64,000 bases of DNA from Duganella sp. 1411 (GTDB taxonomy: Bacteria; Pseudomonadota; Gammaproteobacteria; Burkholderiales; Burkholderiaceae_D), in the NCBI RefSeq assembly GCF_017833525.1, contig NZ_JAFICD010000001.1:496001-560000 (forward strand), given 5' to 3'. Below the pieces are notes generated by a model that ran no database searches, was not told where the DNA came from, and saw only the letters and a list, made by a program, of their open reading frames with translations. Shown here piece by piece: positions 1 through 9,353 of the stretch (position 1 is its first letter; every line of letters begins with the position of its first letter). A program made the translations under genes and the position numbers.

Positions 1-735
1 ACGACCGGGCTGGCCGACCCGGCGCCCATCCTGCACACGCTGATGTCGGACGAAACGCTGCGCGGGCACTTCCATTTCGACCGGCTGATCACCACGGTCG
101 ACGCGGTCAACGCCGGTTCCACGCTGGACCTGCACGCCGCCGCCGTCAACCAGGTGGCGCTGGCCGACCGGCTGGTGCTGACCAAGGACGACCTGGCGAC
201 CGGGCCGGATCGCCAGGCCTTGCTCGAGCGCCTGGGGCGGCTCAACCACGGCGCGCCGGTCCACGTGGTGCGCCACGGACGGATCACGCCGGAGCTGCTG
301 TTCGGCGGCGCGCCGGCCGGCCAGGACGACGGCCACCACCATGGCCATGGCGATGGACACGAGCATCCGCACGGCCACGATCACGAGCACGATCACGCTC
401 ACCGTCACGGGGAACCCCACGGGCACCACGACGACGGCATCCGCTCCTACGCGGTGGTGCTCGACGAGCCGATCTCGCGCCAGGGGTTCGAGTCCTGGCT
501 GGCCTTGATCACCGCCATGCGCGGGCCCGACCTGCTGCGCATCAAGGGCCTGGTGAAGGTGCGCGAGCATCCCGACCGGCCGGTGGTGTTCCACGGCGTG
601 CAGCATGTGTTCCACCCGCCGCGCGTGCTCGACGCGTGGCCCAGCGAGGACCGGCGCACCCGGCTCGTGTTCATCACCCGTGGCATAGAGCGGGAGGAGA
701 TCGACGACACGCTGTCCATCTTCGCCCACAAATAA
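1..735 (+). CDS. CobW/COG0523-family GTPase, 5'-truncated, with His-rich metal-binding loop
   Basis: The frame is open from base 1 (the first codons read TTGLADPAPILHTL), so the start and the Walker A motif lie outside the window. An internal ATG at 43 is not the real start. The TGLADP segment is the conserved stretch after the ExxG motif of G3E GTPases. A loop at about 323-437 alternates His with Gly/Asp/Glu. The C-terminal part, with its FHGVQHVFHPP-like stretch, matches the CobW C-terminal domain. Family members act as GTP-dependent metallochaperones, often for zinc; the His loop supports metal binding, but the metal cannot be read from the sequence. An MFS gene follows after 48 bp. Confidence 0.9.
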   Translation, partial: TTGLADPAPILHTLMSDETLRGHFHFDRLITTVDAVNAGSTLDLHAAAVNQVALADRLVLTKDDLATGPDRQALLERLGRLNHGAPVHVVRHGRITPELLFGGAPAGQDDGHHHGHGDGHEHPHGHDHEHDHAHRHGEPHGHHDDGIRSYAVVLDEPISRQGFESWLALITAMRGPDLLRIKGLVKVREHPDRPVVFHGVQHVFHPPRVLDAWPSEDRRTRLVFITRGIEREEIDDTLSIFAHK

Positions 736-783
736 CAGGATCGCCGCGCAGACGGCGAAACAACCCCACATAACGGAGACACA

Positions 784-2211
784 ATGAGCATCGCATCATA
801 CCCGACGGGATCGCAACAAAAGGACGCCGGCGCCACGCCACCGGGCGCGCGCGCCGCCGGCCTGCTATTTCGCCTCGAAAACGTCCACATGTGCCGCTGG
901 CACACCAAGGCGCGCATCGTCATGGGCACGGCCACCTTCTTCGACGCCTTCGACGCGCTGTCGCTGGCGTTCGTGCTGCCGGTGCTGATCGGCCTATGGC
1001 ATATCACGCCCGGCCAGGTGGGCATGCTGATCGCCGCCGGCTACCTGGGACAGGTGATCGGCGCGTTGTTCTTCGGCTGGCTGGCGGAACGGATCGGGCG
1101 CGTGCGCAGCGCCGGCATCACTATCGGCGTGATGTCGGTGATGAGCATCGCGTGCGCCTTCACCGGCAACCTGCACATGTTGTTCCTGGCGCGCTTCATC
1201 CAGGGCATCGGCGTCGGCGGCGAGGTGCCGGTGGCGGCGACCTACATCAACGAGCTGTCGCAGACCCACGGCCGCGGCCGCTTCTTCATGCTGTACGAAA
1301 TGATCTTTCCGATCGGCCTGTTGGGCGCGGCCCAGATCGGCGCCTTCGTCGTGCCCCGTTACGGCTGGGAGTGCATGTTCCTGGTGGGCGGGCTGCCGGG
1401 CCTGGTCATCACGTATTTCGTCTGCCGCCTGCCGGAGTCGCCGCGCTGGCTGATCGCACGCGGGCGCTACGACGAGGCCGAAAAGATCGTCGCCAGCGTC
1501 GAAGCGGTGTCGCCCGGACGGCACACCGATCCGGCCGACGGCACCGCCGTCGCGCAGCGCGTCGCCACCATCACCAGCACGCTGCAAAACCAGCGCAAGC
1601 GGTCATGGAAAGAGCTCTTCTCGCCGATCTACCGGCCGCGCACGCTGGTGGTGTGGGTGTTGTGGGCCAGCGCCTACTTCATCGCCAACGGCATCAACAA
1701 CTGGCTGCCGAGCCTGTATAAAACCGTCTACCACCTGCCGCTGCAGGAAGCCTTGCGGATGGCCTCGCTGTCGAATGTGCTCAGCACCTGCGCGGTCATT
1801 TGCTGCGCGCTGATCATCGACCGGGTCGGCCGGCGCCGCTGGGCCATCGGCAGTTTCTGCGTGGCCGGCATGCTGCTCGTCGGCCTGGTCGTGGTAGGCA
1901 CCGAGAGCGCCACCAACGTGATGATATTCGCCTCGGGCGCCTACGCGGTGATGGGCACCACCACCGTCATGCTGTACCTGTACACGTCGGAGATCTATCC
2001 CACCCGGATGCGCGCCATCGGCACCGGATTGGCGACCTCGTGGCTGCGGGCGGCATCGGCCGCCGCGCCGGCCATGGTCGGCGTGGTGCTGGCCAAGCAG
2101 GGCATCGCCATGGTGTTCCTGGTGTTCGCCGGCGTCACCGTCGTCGGGCTCGTGGCGAGCTGGCGCATGATCGAAACGAGCAACCGCTCGCTCGAAGAAA
2201 TCTCACCCTGA
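784..2211 (+). CDS. MFS transporter (sugar-porter/aromatic-acid symporter-like)
   Basis: This 475-residue inner-membrane protein has about 12 hydrophobic segments. It shows the MFS loop motif between TM2 and TM3 (GWLAERIGRVRS, near residue 100) and a PESPRWL motif after TM6, as in sugar-porter and AAHS-type carriers. A GGAG ribosome binding site sits seven bases before the ATG. The N-terminus is a long polar extension of about 45 residues. It probably imports a small organic substrate by proton symport; the substrate is unknown. The porin gene starts 119 bp downstream, which would pair an outer and an inner membrane uptake step. Confidence 0.85.
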   Translation: MSIASYPTGSQQKDAGATPPGARAAGLLFRLENVHMCRWHTKARIVMGTATFFDAFDALSLAFVLPVLIGLWHITPGQVGMLIAAGYLGQVIGALFFGWLAERIGRVRSAGITIGVMSVMSIACAFTGNLHMLFLARFIQGIGVGGEVPVAATYINELSQTHGRGRFFMLYEMIFPIGLLGAAQIGAFVVPRYGWECMFLVGGLPGLVITYFVCRLPESPRWLIARGRYDEAEKIVASVEAVSPGRHTDPADGTAVAQRVATITSTLQNQRKRSWKELFSPIYRPRTLVVWVLWASAYFIANGINNWLPSLYKTVYHLPLQEALRMASLSNVLSTCAVICCALIIDRVGRRRWAIGSFCVAGMLLVGLVVVGTESATNVMIFASGAYAVMGTTTVMLYLYTSEIYPTRMRAIGTGLATSWLRAASAAAPAMVGVVLAKQGIAMVFLVFAGVTVVGLVASWRMIETSNRSLEEISP

Positions 2212-2330
2212 ACGGCATGGGCCGCCACGGCGCTGGGTGTGGCGGAACCGAAACTGCGCGCGACTATTGATTTACTTGAAAGAATTGCCCGCTGTACGCT
2301 TTGGTGTGCATCGGGACACAAGGAGACCTT

Positions 2331-3359
2331 ATGTATAAGAAATATAAGAGCTGTTTGCCCATGCTGGTGCTGGCCACCGTTGCCGGCGGCGCCGTGATCG
2401 ACGCCCGCGCCCAATCATCGGTCGAGGTCTACGGCCTGGTCGGCGCCTACGCCGGAAAAATGAAACGCAGCGGCGACGCGGCCGCCGTCACGCAAGTCAA
2501 CGGTGGCGGCTTGACCACGTCGTTTCTCGGCTTCCGCGGCAAGGAAGACCTGGGCGGCGGCCTCGGCGCGATCTTTTCGCTCGAGAGCTTCTTCCGTCCC
2601 GACACGGGCGAACAAGGCCGCAGCGCGGCCGATCCGCTGTTCTCCCGCAACGCCTGGGTCGGCCTTGAAGGCGGCTGGGGCCGCCTGACCCTGGGGCGCC
2701 AGAGCAATCCGGCGTATCTCGCCATGCTTCAGCTGAGCCCGTTCGGCACGTCGGTGGTGTTCTCGCCGCTGGTGTTGCAGACCTTCGTCGCCAACTACGG
2801 CAGCAACGTGCTCGGCGACACAGTCTGGAACAATGTCGTCCAATACACGTCGCCGACCGTCAACGGCTTCCGCGGCACGGCGCAGTACGGCCCGGGCGAA
2901 GTGGCCGGCCGCGCCGGGGTGGCCAATGTCGGCCTGCATGGGATGTACACCAGCGGCGCCTTCGTGGCCGCGCTGTCGGCGCAGCGCCTGCGGGTCAACG
3001 TCCTGACGCCGCTGGCGCTCGAGCAGAAGGCCGTGCTCGGCGGCGCCAGCTATGATTTCGGTCCGCTCAGGGTCTACGGCAACGGTTCGCGCACGCGCAT
3101 CGACGGCGGCCGCGCCACCCGCACCGGCGATGTCGGCCTGTCGGTGCCGGTGTCGGCGGCCGGTACGCTGATGGCGGAAGTGGCCCGCTCGCGCATCGAG
3201 GCGCCGCGCCTGGCCGACGCGCGCCGCACCACCTCGTCGTTTGGCTACGGTTACCGGCTGTCGAAGCGCACCGATGTCTATGCGGTGTATTCGCGCGACA
3301 AGCGCAGCGACGCCGCCTCGGCGGGCAGCCAGGCGGTCGGACTGCGGCACACGTTCTGA
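2331..3359 (+). CDS. Gram-negative trimeric porin (Burkholderiales type)
   Basis: The start at 2331 is chosen because AAGGAG lies just upstream and the first residues form a signal peptide ending near DARA/QSS at about residue 27; the longer in-frame start at 2301 would spoil it. The mature protein opens with SVEVYGLVG and has the pattern of a 16-strand beta-barrel: GFRGKEDLGGGL after the first hairpin, then SRNAWVGLEG and LTLGRQ. It ends in VGLRHTF, with the terminal Phe typical of BAM-recognised porins. At 342 residues it is normal for the family. It forms a general diffusion pore in the outer membrane. Confidence 0.93.
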   Translation: MYKKYKSCLPMLVLATVAGGAVIDARAQSSVEVYGLVGAYAGKMKRSGDAAAVTQVNGGGLTTSFLGFRGKEDLGGGLGAIFSLESFFRPDTGEQGRSAADPLFSRNAWVGLEGGWGRLTLGRQSNPAYLAMLQLSPFGTSVVFSPLVLQTFVANYGSNVLGDTVWNNVVQYTSPTVNGFRGTAQYGPGEVAGRAGVANVGLHGMYTSGAFVAALSAQRLRVNVLTPLALEQKAVLGGASYDFGPLRVYGNGSRTRIDGGRATRTGDVGLSVPVSAAGTLMAEVARSRIEAPRLADARRTTSSFGYGYRLSKRTDVYAVYSRDKRSDAASAGSQAVGLRHTF

Positions 3360-3404
3360 CGCGCCGGCCATGTCGATTTTTAGTGATGAAAACGGAGGAA
3401 AACT

Positions 3405-3866
3405 ATGCGCACGTTCTTTAAACTGGTGATCGCGTCGCTGTTGCTCGGCCTGGCGGGCGCGGCCGCCGCAGCGTCGGACCGGGGCACGCCCGAGGAGGCC
3501 GTCGCGATGGTCAAAAAAGTCATCGACGACATCAAGAAGGACGGCAAGGAGAAGGTCATCCAGGCGATCCAGGCCGGCAGCGCGCGCTACAAGGACCGCG
3601 ACCTGTATGTGTTCATCAGCGGCATGGACGGCGTCACCCGCGCCAACGGCGCCAATCCCCAAATCGCTGGCAAGAACCTCAACGACATCAAGGATGCCGA
3701 CGGCAAACCCATCGGCAAGGAGCGCTTCGAACTGGCCCGTACCAAGGGCAAGGGCTGGCAGGAGTATCGCTGGCCCGATCCGCTGACCAAGGAGGTCAGG
3801 AAGAAAGCGACGTATCTGGAAAAATACGAGGATCTGGTGGTCAGTTGCGGCATCTACAAGGACTGA
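3405..3866 (+). CDS. Secreted single-cache domain protein
   Basis: This 153-residue protein has a clear signal peptide (cut near AAAAA/SD at about residue 23) and a strong GGAGG site before the ATG. The mature part has helical AVAMVKKVIDDIKKDG, a GTP-like KDRDLYVFISGMDGVTRANG stretch, GKNLNDIKDADGKPIGKE and YLEKYEDLVVSCGIYKD. That order is typical of free-standing periplasmic sCache_2 proteins that bind small ligands. It may be a stand-alone sensor subunit; no receptor gene is adjacent. It follows the porin by 45 bp and could be cotranscribed with it. Confidence 0.8.
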   Translation: MRTFFKLVIASLLLGLAGAAAAASDRGTPEEAVAMVKKVIDDIKKDGKEKVIQAIQAGSARYKDRDLYVFISGMDGVTRANGANPQIAGKNLNDIKDADGKPIGKERFELARTKGKGWQEYRWPDPLTKEVRKKATYLEKYEDLVVSCGIYKD

Positions 3867-4056
3867 CCAGACTTTGTGCTGGCGGCCCGCGCCAACGATG
3901 CCGTCGGTATCGTTGGCTGGGACGAGGTGCGCAAGCTCGGGATCAACGGTATTCTAGGGTAACCGGCGCTTGTTTGCGGGCCCGTCGACCCGGCGCTGGC
4001 CTTGACTGCCTTCGTGGTGCGCTACCGGGCCGACAAAGCGTCGCAATGACCAACGC
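3867..4056. other. Convergent intergenic region with a short coding-like fragment
   Basis: This gap lies between the cache protein and the end of rlhA. Plus-frame codons 3869-3961 read as protein-like (containing VGIVGWDEVRKLG) before a stop, but have no start or ribosome binding site. They may be a gene remnant. I do not recognise the family, and I see no clear terminator. Confidence 0.25.
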
Positions 4057-6036
4057 TCAGGTCGTCGCGCGCGGGCGCTGGCGGTGGAACACCAGGGGAC
4101 TATACGGGATGTTCGACGGCGGCGGCGATTTCAAAATAGAAGGCTTCATGGCGCCCACCACGTGCATCTCGCAAGGCTTGCAGTCGAAACGCAGCGTGTA
4201 GGTGTGGTCGCCGCTGACCAGGGTCATCGGCTCGGCGCGTACCTGGCCCTGGACGCCTTGCACGCCCTTGGCCTGCTTGGGGCACAGGTTGAACGAGAAG
4301 CGCAGGCAGTGCTTGGTGATCATCAGCGGCACCTCGCCCGGCTCCTCGTGCGACTCGTAGGCGGCGGCCACCAGTTGCACGCCGTGCTTGTGGTAGAACG
4401 CGCGGGCCTTTTCGTTGTAGACGTTGGCGAGGTAGCTGAGTTCGGTGTCATGGTAGACCGCCGGCGGTTCGGCGGCGGGCTTGCGCGTCGGCCGGTCCCA
4501 CGCGGCCAGGCGCGCGGCCTCGTGGGCCTCGATCGCGTCGCGGCGCAGCGCGTTGATCGCCGCCGACGGCACGAACCAGGGTTTGGACAGCGCCAGTTGC
4601 ACGCTCGCGGCCGAGAACATCGTCCCGCCCAGCTTGCCCAGGCTGGCGCGCAACGAGGCCTCGGCCTGCTCGGCTTGCTGTGCGGGTTGGTAGCCGATCG
4701 CCGCCTCGGTCACGCTGACGATGCCGTCCTCGTCGCGCAACGACAGGCGCAGGCTCTCGTCGTGCTCGCTCAAGGACAGGTGCAGCTCGACCTTGCGTTC
4801 CGACGACTTCTTGGTCAGCGTTCCTTCCCAATGATGGTCGCGGTTGCGCAGGATGGCGGCGCCGGCCTTGAAGCCGGGCAGGGTGCTCAGCACCTCGTTC
4901 GGGAACACGCGCCATTGCTCGCCATCGGCTCCCTCGCCCAGTTTTTTCACCGTGTTGGCCTGGATGCCGAACGACTCGCGCTTGTACATGTAATTGAGGC
5001 CGTCGCCGTTGGCCATGGGCGCGTTGGTGGTGATGTCGAAATGGTCGGTGGCGATGCGCGTGACCGTGCCCAGTTCCACGCCGACGTATTTCGGGCTGTC
5101 GAAGGCGCCGATTTCTCCGCCCTCGCGGCCGTGGGCGAAGTAATCGGTGTGGCCCCGGTGGAAAGTCTTGTCGACGTCCGGCGTGAACAGGATGCTGGTG
5201 CGGCCGCTGGCGGCGCGCGTGAATTCCGGGCGGCGCTCCAGCAGTTCGTCCAGCAGCACGCGGTAATGGGCCGTGATGTTCTTCACGTAGCCCATGTCCT
5301 TGTAGCGGCCCTCGATCTTGAACGAGCGGATGCCGGCATCGACCAGCGCTTCCAGATTGCGACTCTGGTCGTTGTCCTTCATCGACAGCAGGTGTTTCTC
5401 GTATGCGACGACGCGGCCTTTGGCGTCGCTCAGCGTGTACGGCAAACGGCAGGCTTGCGAGCAGTCGCCGCGATTGGCGCTGCGGCCGGTGTCAGCGTGC
5501 GAAATGTAGCACTGGCCGGAATAGGCCACGCACAGCGCGCCGTGGACGAAATATTCGAGCGGCGTGTCCACCTCGGCGTGGATCGCGCGGATTTGCTCGA
5601 TGGTCAGCTCGCGCGCCAGCACCAGCTGGGAGAAGCCGACATCGCCAAGGAATTTGGCTTTTTCCATCGTGCGGATGTCGCACTGGGTACTGGCGTGCAG
5701 CTGGATCGGCGGCAGATCCATCTCCAGCAATCCCATGTCCTGCACGATCAGCGCGTCCACGCCAGCCTCGTACAGCTGCCAGATCTGCGCGCGGGCGGCG
5801 TCCAGTTCGGCGTCGTGCAGGATGGTGTTGAGCGTGACGAAGATGCGCGAACGGTAGCGGTGCGCGAACTCCACCAGTCTGGAAATTTCCTCGATCGAAT
5901 TGCTGGCGTTGTGGCGCGCGCCGAAGGCCGGGCCGCCGATGTAGACGGCGTCGGCGCCGTGCAAAATGGCCTCACGGCCGATCTCGGCGGTTTTGGCGGG
6001 CGACAGCAGTTCGAGCTGATGGGCTAGCAGAGTCAT
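4057..6036 (-). CDS. rlhA: U32-family protein RlhA (23S rRNA C2501 hydroxylation, YdcP-like)
   Basis: At about 659 residues the length matches RlhA/YdcP (about 650) rather than the shorter TrhP/YegQ. The N-terminal TIM-barrel part opens with ELLSPAKTAEIGREAILHGADAVYIGG. The U32 signature with its Cys cluster (EYFVHGALCVAYSGQC, then GDCSQACR) lies near residues 165-205, and DUF3656-like sequence fills the C-terminal half. U32 proteins of this group use prephenate-dependent chemistry and a metal centre for RNA hydroxylation. I chose the ATG at 6036; an in-frame TTG at 6048 is also possible. A TATAAT-like hexamer lies upstream. The gene is monocistronic here. Confidence 0.88.
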   Translation of the reverse strand: MTLLAHQLELLSPAKTAEIGREAILHGADAVYIGGPAFGARHNASNSIEEISRLVEFAHRYRSRIFVTLNTILHDAELDAARAQIWQLYEAGVDALIVQDMGLLEMDLPPIQLHASTQCDIRTMEKAKFLGDVGFSQLVLARELTIEQIRAIHAEVDTPLEYFVHGALCVAYSGQCYISHADTGRSANRGDCSQACRLPYTLSDAKGRVVAYEKHLLSMKDNDQSRNLEALVDAGIRSFKIEGRYKDMGYVKNITAHYRVLLDELLERRPEFTRAASGRTSILFTPDVDKTFHRGHTDYFAHGREGGEIGAFDSPKYVGVELGTVTRIATDHFDITTNAPMANGDGLNYMYKRESFGIQANTVKKLGEGADGEQWRVFPNEVLSTLPGFKAGAAILRNRDHHWEGTLTKKSSERKVELHLSLSEHDESLRLSLRDEDGIVSVTEAAIGYQPAQQAEQAEASLRASLGKLGGTMFSAASVQLALSKPWFVPSAAINALRRDAIEAHEAARLAAWDRPTRKPAAEPPAVYHDTELSYLANVYNEKARAFYHKHGVQLVAAAYESHEEPGEVPLMITKHCLRFSFNLCPKQAKGVQGVQGQVRAEPMTLVSGDHTYTLRFDCKPCEMHVVGAMKPSILKSPPPSNIPYSPLVFHRQRPRATT

Positions 6037-6065
6037 GGCGTGATCCAATTGCGATGAAAGGGGGA

Positions 6066-6071
6066 ATTATA
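6066..6071 (-). promoter_or_regulatory. Candidate -10 box for rlhA
   Basis: The minus strand reads TATAAT, a perfect sigma-70 -10 hexamer, about 30 bases upstream of the chosen ATG. No good -35 hexamer is seen at 16-18 bp spacing, so this is only a partial match. Confidence 0.4.
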
Positions 6072-6253
6072 GCCAATCCCGTGACGTTCCCTTCATGGAC
6101 TTTTTCTGCGGCGCCTTGCTGGGAGATGCACTGGAGTAACAAATTTCATTTTCCCGATTGATGATTTTCGCAATTGTGACGCCTTCATGACCTACGTATG
6201 CTGCACGGCAGGGTCTTATAGCTTTGTTGATCATTCATACATGTGAGGTGGAA

Positions 6254-8668
6254 ATGCGTCGTATCCCGAAACAATCGCTGGTCGTGAGTACCCGCATTTG
6301 CCGTCTGGCCGGTCTGTCGGTCATCGTCGCGCTGGCAGGCTGCGGTGGCGGTGGCGGCGGTGGGGCAGCGGGCGGATCAAGTGTTGTCGCGTCGACGCCA
6401 GTCCCCGCACCAACTCCAACTCCAACTCCAACACCCACGCCAACCCCGACTCCGACTCCGACGCCAACGCCAACGCCAACGCCAGCGTCGGCAGCCACCT
6501 GGCATAGCGTGAAGTGGGGCGGCGGCGGCTACGTCAGCGGCCTGGTCTTCCATCCCACCACCGCCAACCTGTTGTACGCACGCACCGACATCGGTGGCGC
6601 CTACCGCTGGGACCAGCCCACGTCCTCCTGGATGCCGATCACCGACGGCTTGGGTTTCGGCGCGGCCGAGAGCAAATACCACGGCATCGAGAGTATCGCC
6701 CTCGATCCGAACAACGACCAACTGGTCTACATGGTCACCGGCATGTACACATTTGAAGGCAACGGCCGGCTCTATGCCTCCAGCGACCGGGGCGACCACT
6801 GGACCCATGTCGACCTGCCGTTCCCGGTTGGCGGCAATAATTCCGGCCGGGCCATGGGCGAACGTCTGATGGTCGATCCGAACCAGCCGTCGACGCTGTT
6901 GTACGGCTCGCGCACGGCCGGCCTGTGGAAGAGCGCCGATTCGGGCAAGACCTGGAGCCAGGTGACAACGCTGTCGACCGTCAAGATGACCCAGGACCAG
7001 GTCAACGCCGTGGGCGGCAGCGCGATGGGTGTCGACTTGGTGGTGTACGACACCGGCAACAGGGGCGGCGGAACGGCCACCCAGACCATCTACGCCGCCG
7101 TCGCCCCGGATTACGCCAGCGCGGCGGGGCTGGGCGCGAACATGTACAAGTCCAGCAACGGCGGCGCCACCTGGACCGCGGTCGCGACCCCGGTGTCCGG
7201 CTACCACATCCCGCACATGGTGCGGGCCGCCGACGGCATGTTCTATGTCGTGTTCACCAAGGATGCCGGGCCGGGCGCGGGCGGCCCCGGCCGACTATAC
7301 AAGTTCGACGGGACCAACTGGACGCTGCTCAAAAGCGTCGATCCGCAAGGCGGAACCAACTTCGGCCTCGGCGGCGTGTCCGTCTACGGCACCGGCGCCA
7401 CCACCCGCATCGCGCTGGGCGTGACCAACTCCTGGGGCAACTTCAGCGGCCAGCAGATCGTGCAGCTGTCCGACGACGGCGGCAAGAACTGGCGCGAAAT
7501 CGAAGCGACGATGCCCGGTGAAATCGCCTCGGGCTGGGTCGACGACGTCGAGATCGATCCGTCCAACCGCGACCACATCCTGCACGTCCACGGCGGCGGC
7601 ATCGTCGAGACCCGGAATGCCTCCTCGGCCACGCCGGGCTGGAACGGCGCGATCGCCAACATCGAGGAGACCGCCACGCAGTTCCTCGCCGCCGCGCCGG
7701 CCGGCGCGCCGTACAAGTTCATCAATAGCGCGGGCGACGTCGGCACCTGGATCGTGACGGACGTCGCCACCAAGCCGACCATGGGCCCCACCGCCAATTG
7801 GAGCAACGGCAACTCCGCCGACATGGCGTGGGCCGATCCGCGCTATATCGCCGGCGCCGGCGTGGCCAACTGGTCCGGCGCGGGCGGGTTCGGCTTCTGG
7901 TCCGGCGACGGCGGCGCCACCTGGGCGAACTTCGCGACCCTGCCCGCCGGCGCCCAGGCCAACACCGGCTCGGCGGGAAACATCGCGGTCCCGTCGCGCG
8001 GCAACGTGATCTGGGCGCCGGCCAACTCGGTGCCGTCCTACTCCACCAACAATGGCGCAAGCTGGGTCCTGACCAACTTGCCGGCGCTGGCCGTGGTCGG
8101 GCAGGGCTGGGATCGCGGCTACCGGCTGGCCGCCGACCGCAAGAATCCGAACAAGGTGTATGCCTACGATTCGGGCGGCGCAACGTGGGGCACGGCAGGG
8201 AAGTTCTACGTGTCGACCGATGGCGGCCACACCTACACGCTGAGCGCCGGGTCGGTGGCGGCGAATCTGGCCCCCAATGCGTGGTTGGCCACCTCGATGG
8301 CGGTCAACCCCAACGTCGAGGGCGACATCTGGCTGACCGATGGCAACACGGTGTACCACTCGCTGGACTCGGGGGCGACCTGGACCAAGCTCAACGGCTT
8401 TGCGACGGCCAACGGCGCCGCCGGTGCCAGCCTGATCGCCCTGGGCAAGGCGGTGAACGGCGCCTCGTACTCGGCCGCCGTCTACGTGGTGGGCGTGGTC
8501 AACGGTGTGTGGGGCGTGTACCGTTCCGACGACGGTGGCGCAAGCTGGACGCGCTTCAACGACGATGCCCACCAGTTCGGCGGCATCGGGGTGATGGCGG
8601 CGGACTGGAACAGCTACGGGCGGATCTACGTCAGCGGAACCGGCCGCGGTTTGCTGTACTCCAATTGA
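6254..8668 (+). CDS. GH74-type xyloglucanase-like lipoprotein with Pro-Thr linker
   Basis: Translation from 6254 (GAGG upstream) gives 804 residues. The N-terminus is a lipoprotein signal with lipobox LAGC (Cys30), then poly-Gly, then a Pro-Thr repeat linker at residues 50-75. The catalytic region starts at WHSVKWGGGG. It has the GH74 hallmarks: ARTDIGGAYRW (D110, where the family has a catalytic Asp), a YHGIESIALDP stretch, and many Asp-box-like SxDGGxTW turns that mark seven-bladed propellers. The family hydrolyses beta-1,4-glucan backbones, chiefly xyloglucan. The protein is probably anchored in the outer membrane. Carbohydrate-binding modules and an adjacent PUL-type cluster are absent. 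Confidence 0.9.
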   Translation: MRRIPKQSLVVSTRICRLAGLSVIVALAGCGGGGGGGAAGGSSVVASTPVPAPTPTPTPTPTPTPTPTPTPTPTPTPASAATWHSVKWGGGGYVSGLVFHPTTANLLYARTDIGGAYRWDQPTSSWMPITDGLGFGAAESKYHGIESIALDPNNDQLVYMVTGMYTFEGNGRLYASSDRGDHWTHVDLPFPVGGNNSGRAMGERLMVDPNQPSTLLYGSRTAGLWKSADSGKTWSQVTTLSTVKMTQDQVNAVGGSAMGVDLVVYDTGNRGGGTATQTIYAAVAPDYASAAGLGANMYKSSNGGATWTAVATPVSGYHIPHMVRAADGMFYVVFTKDAGPGAGGPGRLYKFDGTNWTLLKSVDPQGGTNFGLGGVSVYGTGATTRIALGVTNSWGNFSGQQIVQLSDDGGKNWREIEATMPGEIASGWVDDVEIDPSNRDHILHVHGGGIVETRNASSATPGWNGAIANIEETATQFLAAAPAGAPYKFINSAGDVGTWIVTDVATKPTMGPTANWSNGNSADMAWADPRYIAGAGVANWSGAGGFGFWSGDGGATWANFATLPAGAQANTGSAGNIAVPSRGNVIWAPANSVPSYSTNNGASWVLTNLPALAVVGQGWDRGYRLAADRKNPNKVYAYDSGGATWGTAGKFYVSTDGGHTYTLSAGSVAANLAPNAWLATSMAVNPNVEGDIWLTDGNTVYHSLDSGATWTKLNGFATANGAAGASLIALGKAVNGASYSAAVYVVGVVNGVWGVYRSDDGGASWTRFNDDAHQFGGIGVMAADWNSYGRIYVSGTGRGLLYSN
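6401..6484 (+). repeat. Pro-Thr coding microsatellite in the GH74 linker
   Basis: About 14 tandem hexamers of the type CCNACN encode a PT linker between the lipid anchor and the catalytic domain. The third-base pattern is imperfect, but the array could change length by slippage without shifting the frame. Confidence 0.85.
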
Positions 8669-8752
8669 GCAGTCCAATCCCATTGATGCGTGAGCGGTCC
8701 CAGTGAAAGCGGGGATTTTAGGCCGCGCGGCCGTCGGATACGAATACTTGCT

Positions 8753-9343
8753 TCAGCGTCGCAGCGACGGGAATAGGCGATTGGTCCGGGCCTGGTATTG
8801 GGCATAAGCACTGCCGAAATGATCGAGCATCATTTTTTCTTCTTGCTCGATCCTCGAGCAGTACAATAGCGAAAACGTCAGCACAAAGGCGGGGCCGACC
8901 ACAAAATTCCCGATCAGCAGCAACTGGGCGATGGCGATGGCAAATATCGCCGTGTACATGGGATGGCGTATTTTGCGGTAGATTCCCTCGGAAACCAGCA
9001 CGTGCGAGTCCTTGAGTTCCAGCATTGGCGAAAACTGGCGTCCGAGGTCGCGGTGCGATTTCCAGAACAAAAATAGACCGAGCACGGCCAGCACGATTCC
9101 CAAGTAGCTCAAGCCGGCGGGTAGCGGGTAATCAGCGAAATCAAACCAGGGCGTGAACAGGTACAACACAGGCATGGTCGTTGAGCCAGTGAACACCAGC
9201 AGAAGGAGCAATCTGCCCACCGTGCTTTCGCGCGATTCGACGGCGCGAATGCGTTTGTTTTTGAACTCCAGTGGCGCCCGTATCAAAAAACACAGCACCA
9301 GCATGACGATGTAGACGTAATCGAAAAGGTCCTTGTGATGCAT
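8753..9343 (-). CDS. Small membrane isoprenylcysteine carboxyl methyltransferase-like protein in the RADAR operon
   Basis: This 196-residue protein has four or five hydrophobic segments (about residues 8-24, 42-62, 75-93 and 120-160). The C-terminal part carries the ICMT/PEMT signature: GIYRKIRHPMYTA, then IEQEEKMMLDHFG followed by AYAQYQ. In this family these residues form the SAM- and substrate-binding site at the membrane face. The ATG at 9343 is only 10 bases after the rdrB stop, and its AGGGAG site overlaps that stop, which implies translational coupling. Its place as third gene matches where other RADAR loci carry small membrane accessory proteins. A role in RADAR is my inference; it could also be a passenger lipid or thiol methyltransferase. 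Confidence 0.8.
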   Translation of the reverse strand: MHHKDLFDYVYIVMLVLCFLIRAPLEFKNKRIRAVESRESTVGRLLLLLVFTGSTTMPVLYLFTPWFDFADYPLPAGLSYLGIVLAVLGLFLFWKSHRDLGRQFSPMLELKDSHVLVSEGIYRKIRHPMYTAIFAIAIAQLLLIGNFVVGPAFVLTFSLLYCSRIEQEEKMMLDHFGSAYAQYQARTNRLFPSLRR

Positions 9344-9353
9344 CGAAGTCTCC

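Noticed and set aside
4084..6027. Plus-strand open frame covering most of rlhA
   Set aside because: The minus strand has the full U32 signature; the plus frame has only biased composition.
6401..6484. CRISPR-like or minisatellite array
   Set aside because: The repeat is a 6 bp coding Pro-Thr array without spacers, in frame inside the GH74 gene.
8700..8750. GGCCGCGCGGCC palindrome as a terminator between convergent genes
   Set aside because: There is no T-run on either side and such short GC palindromes are common in this DNA.
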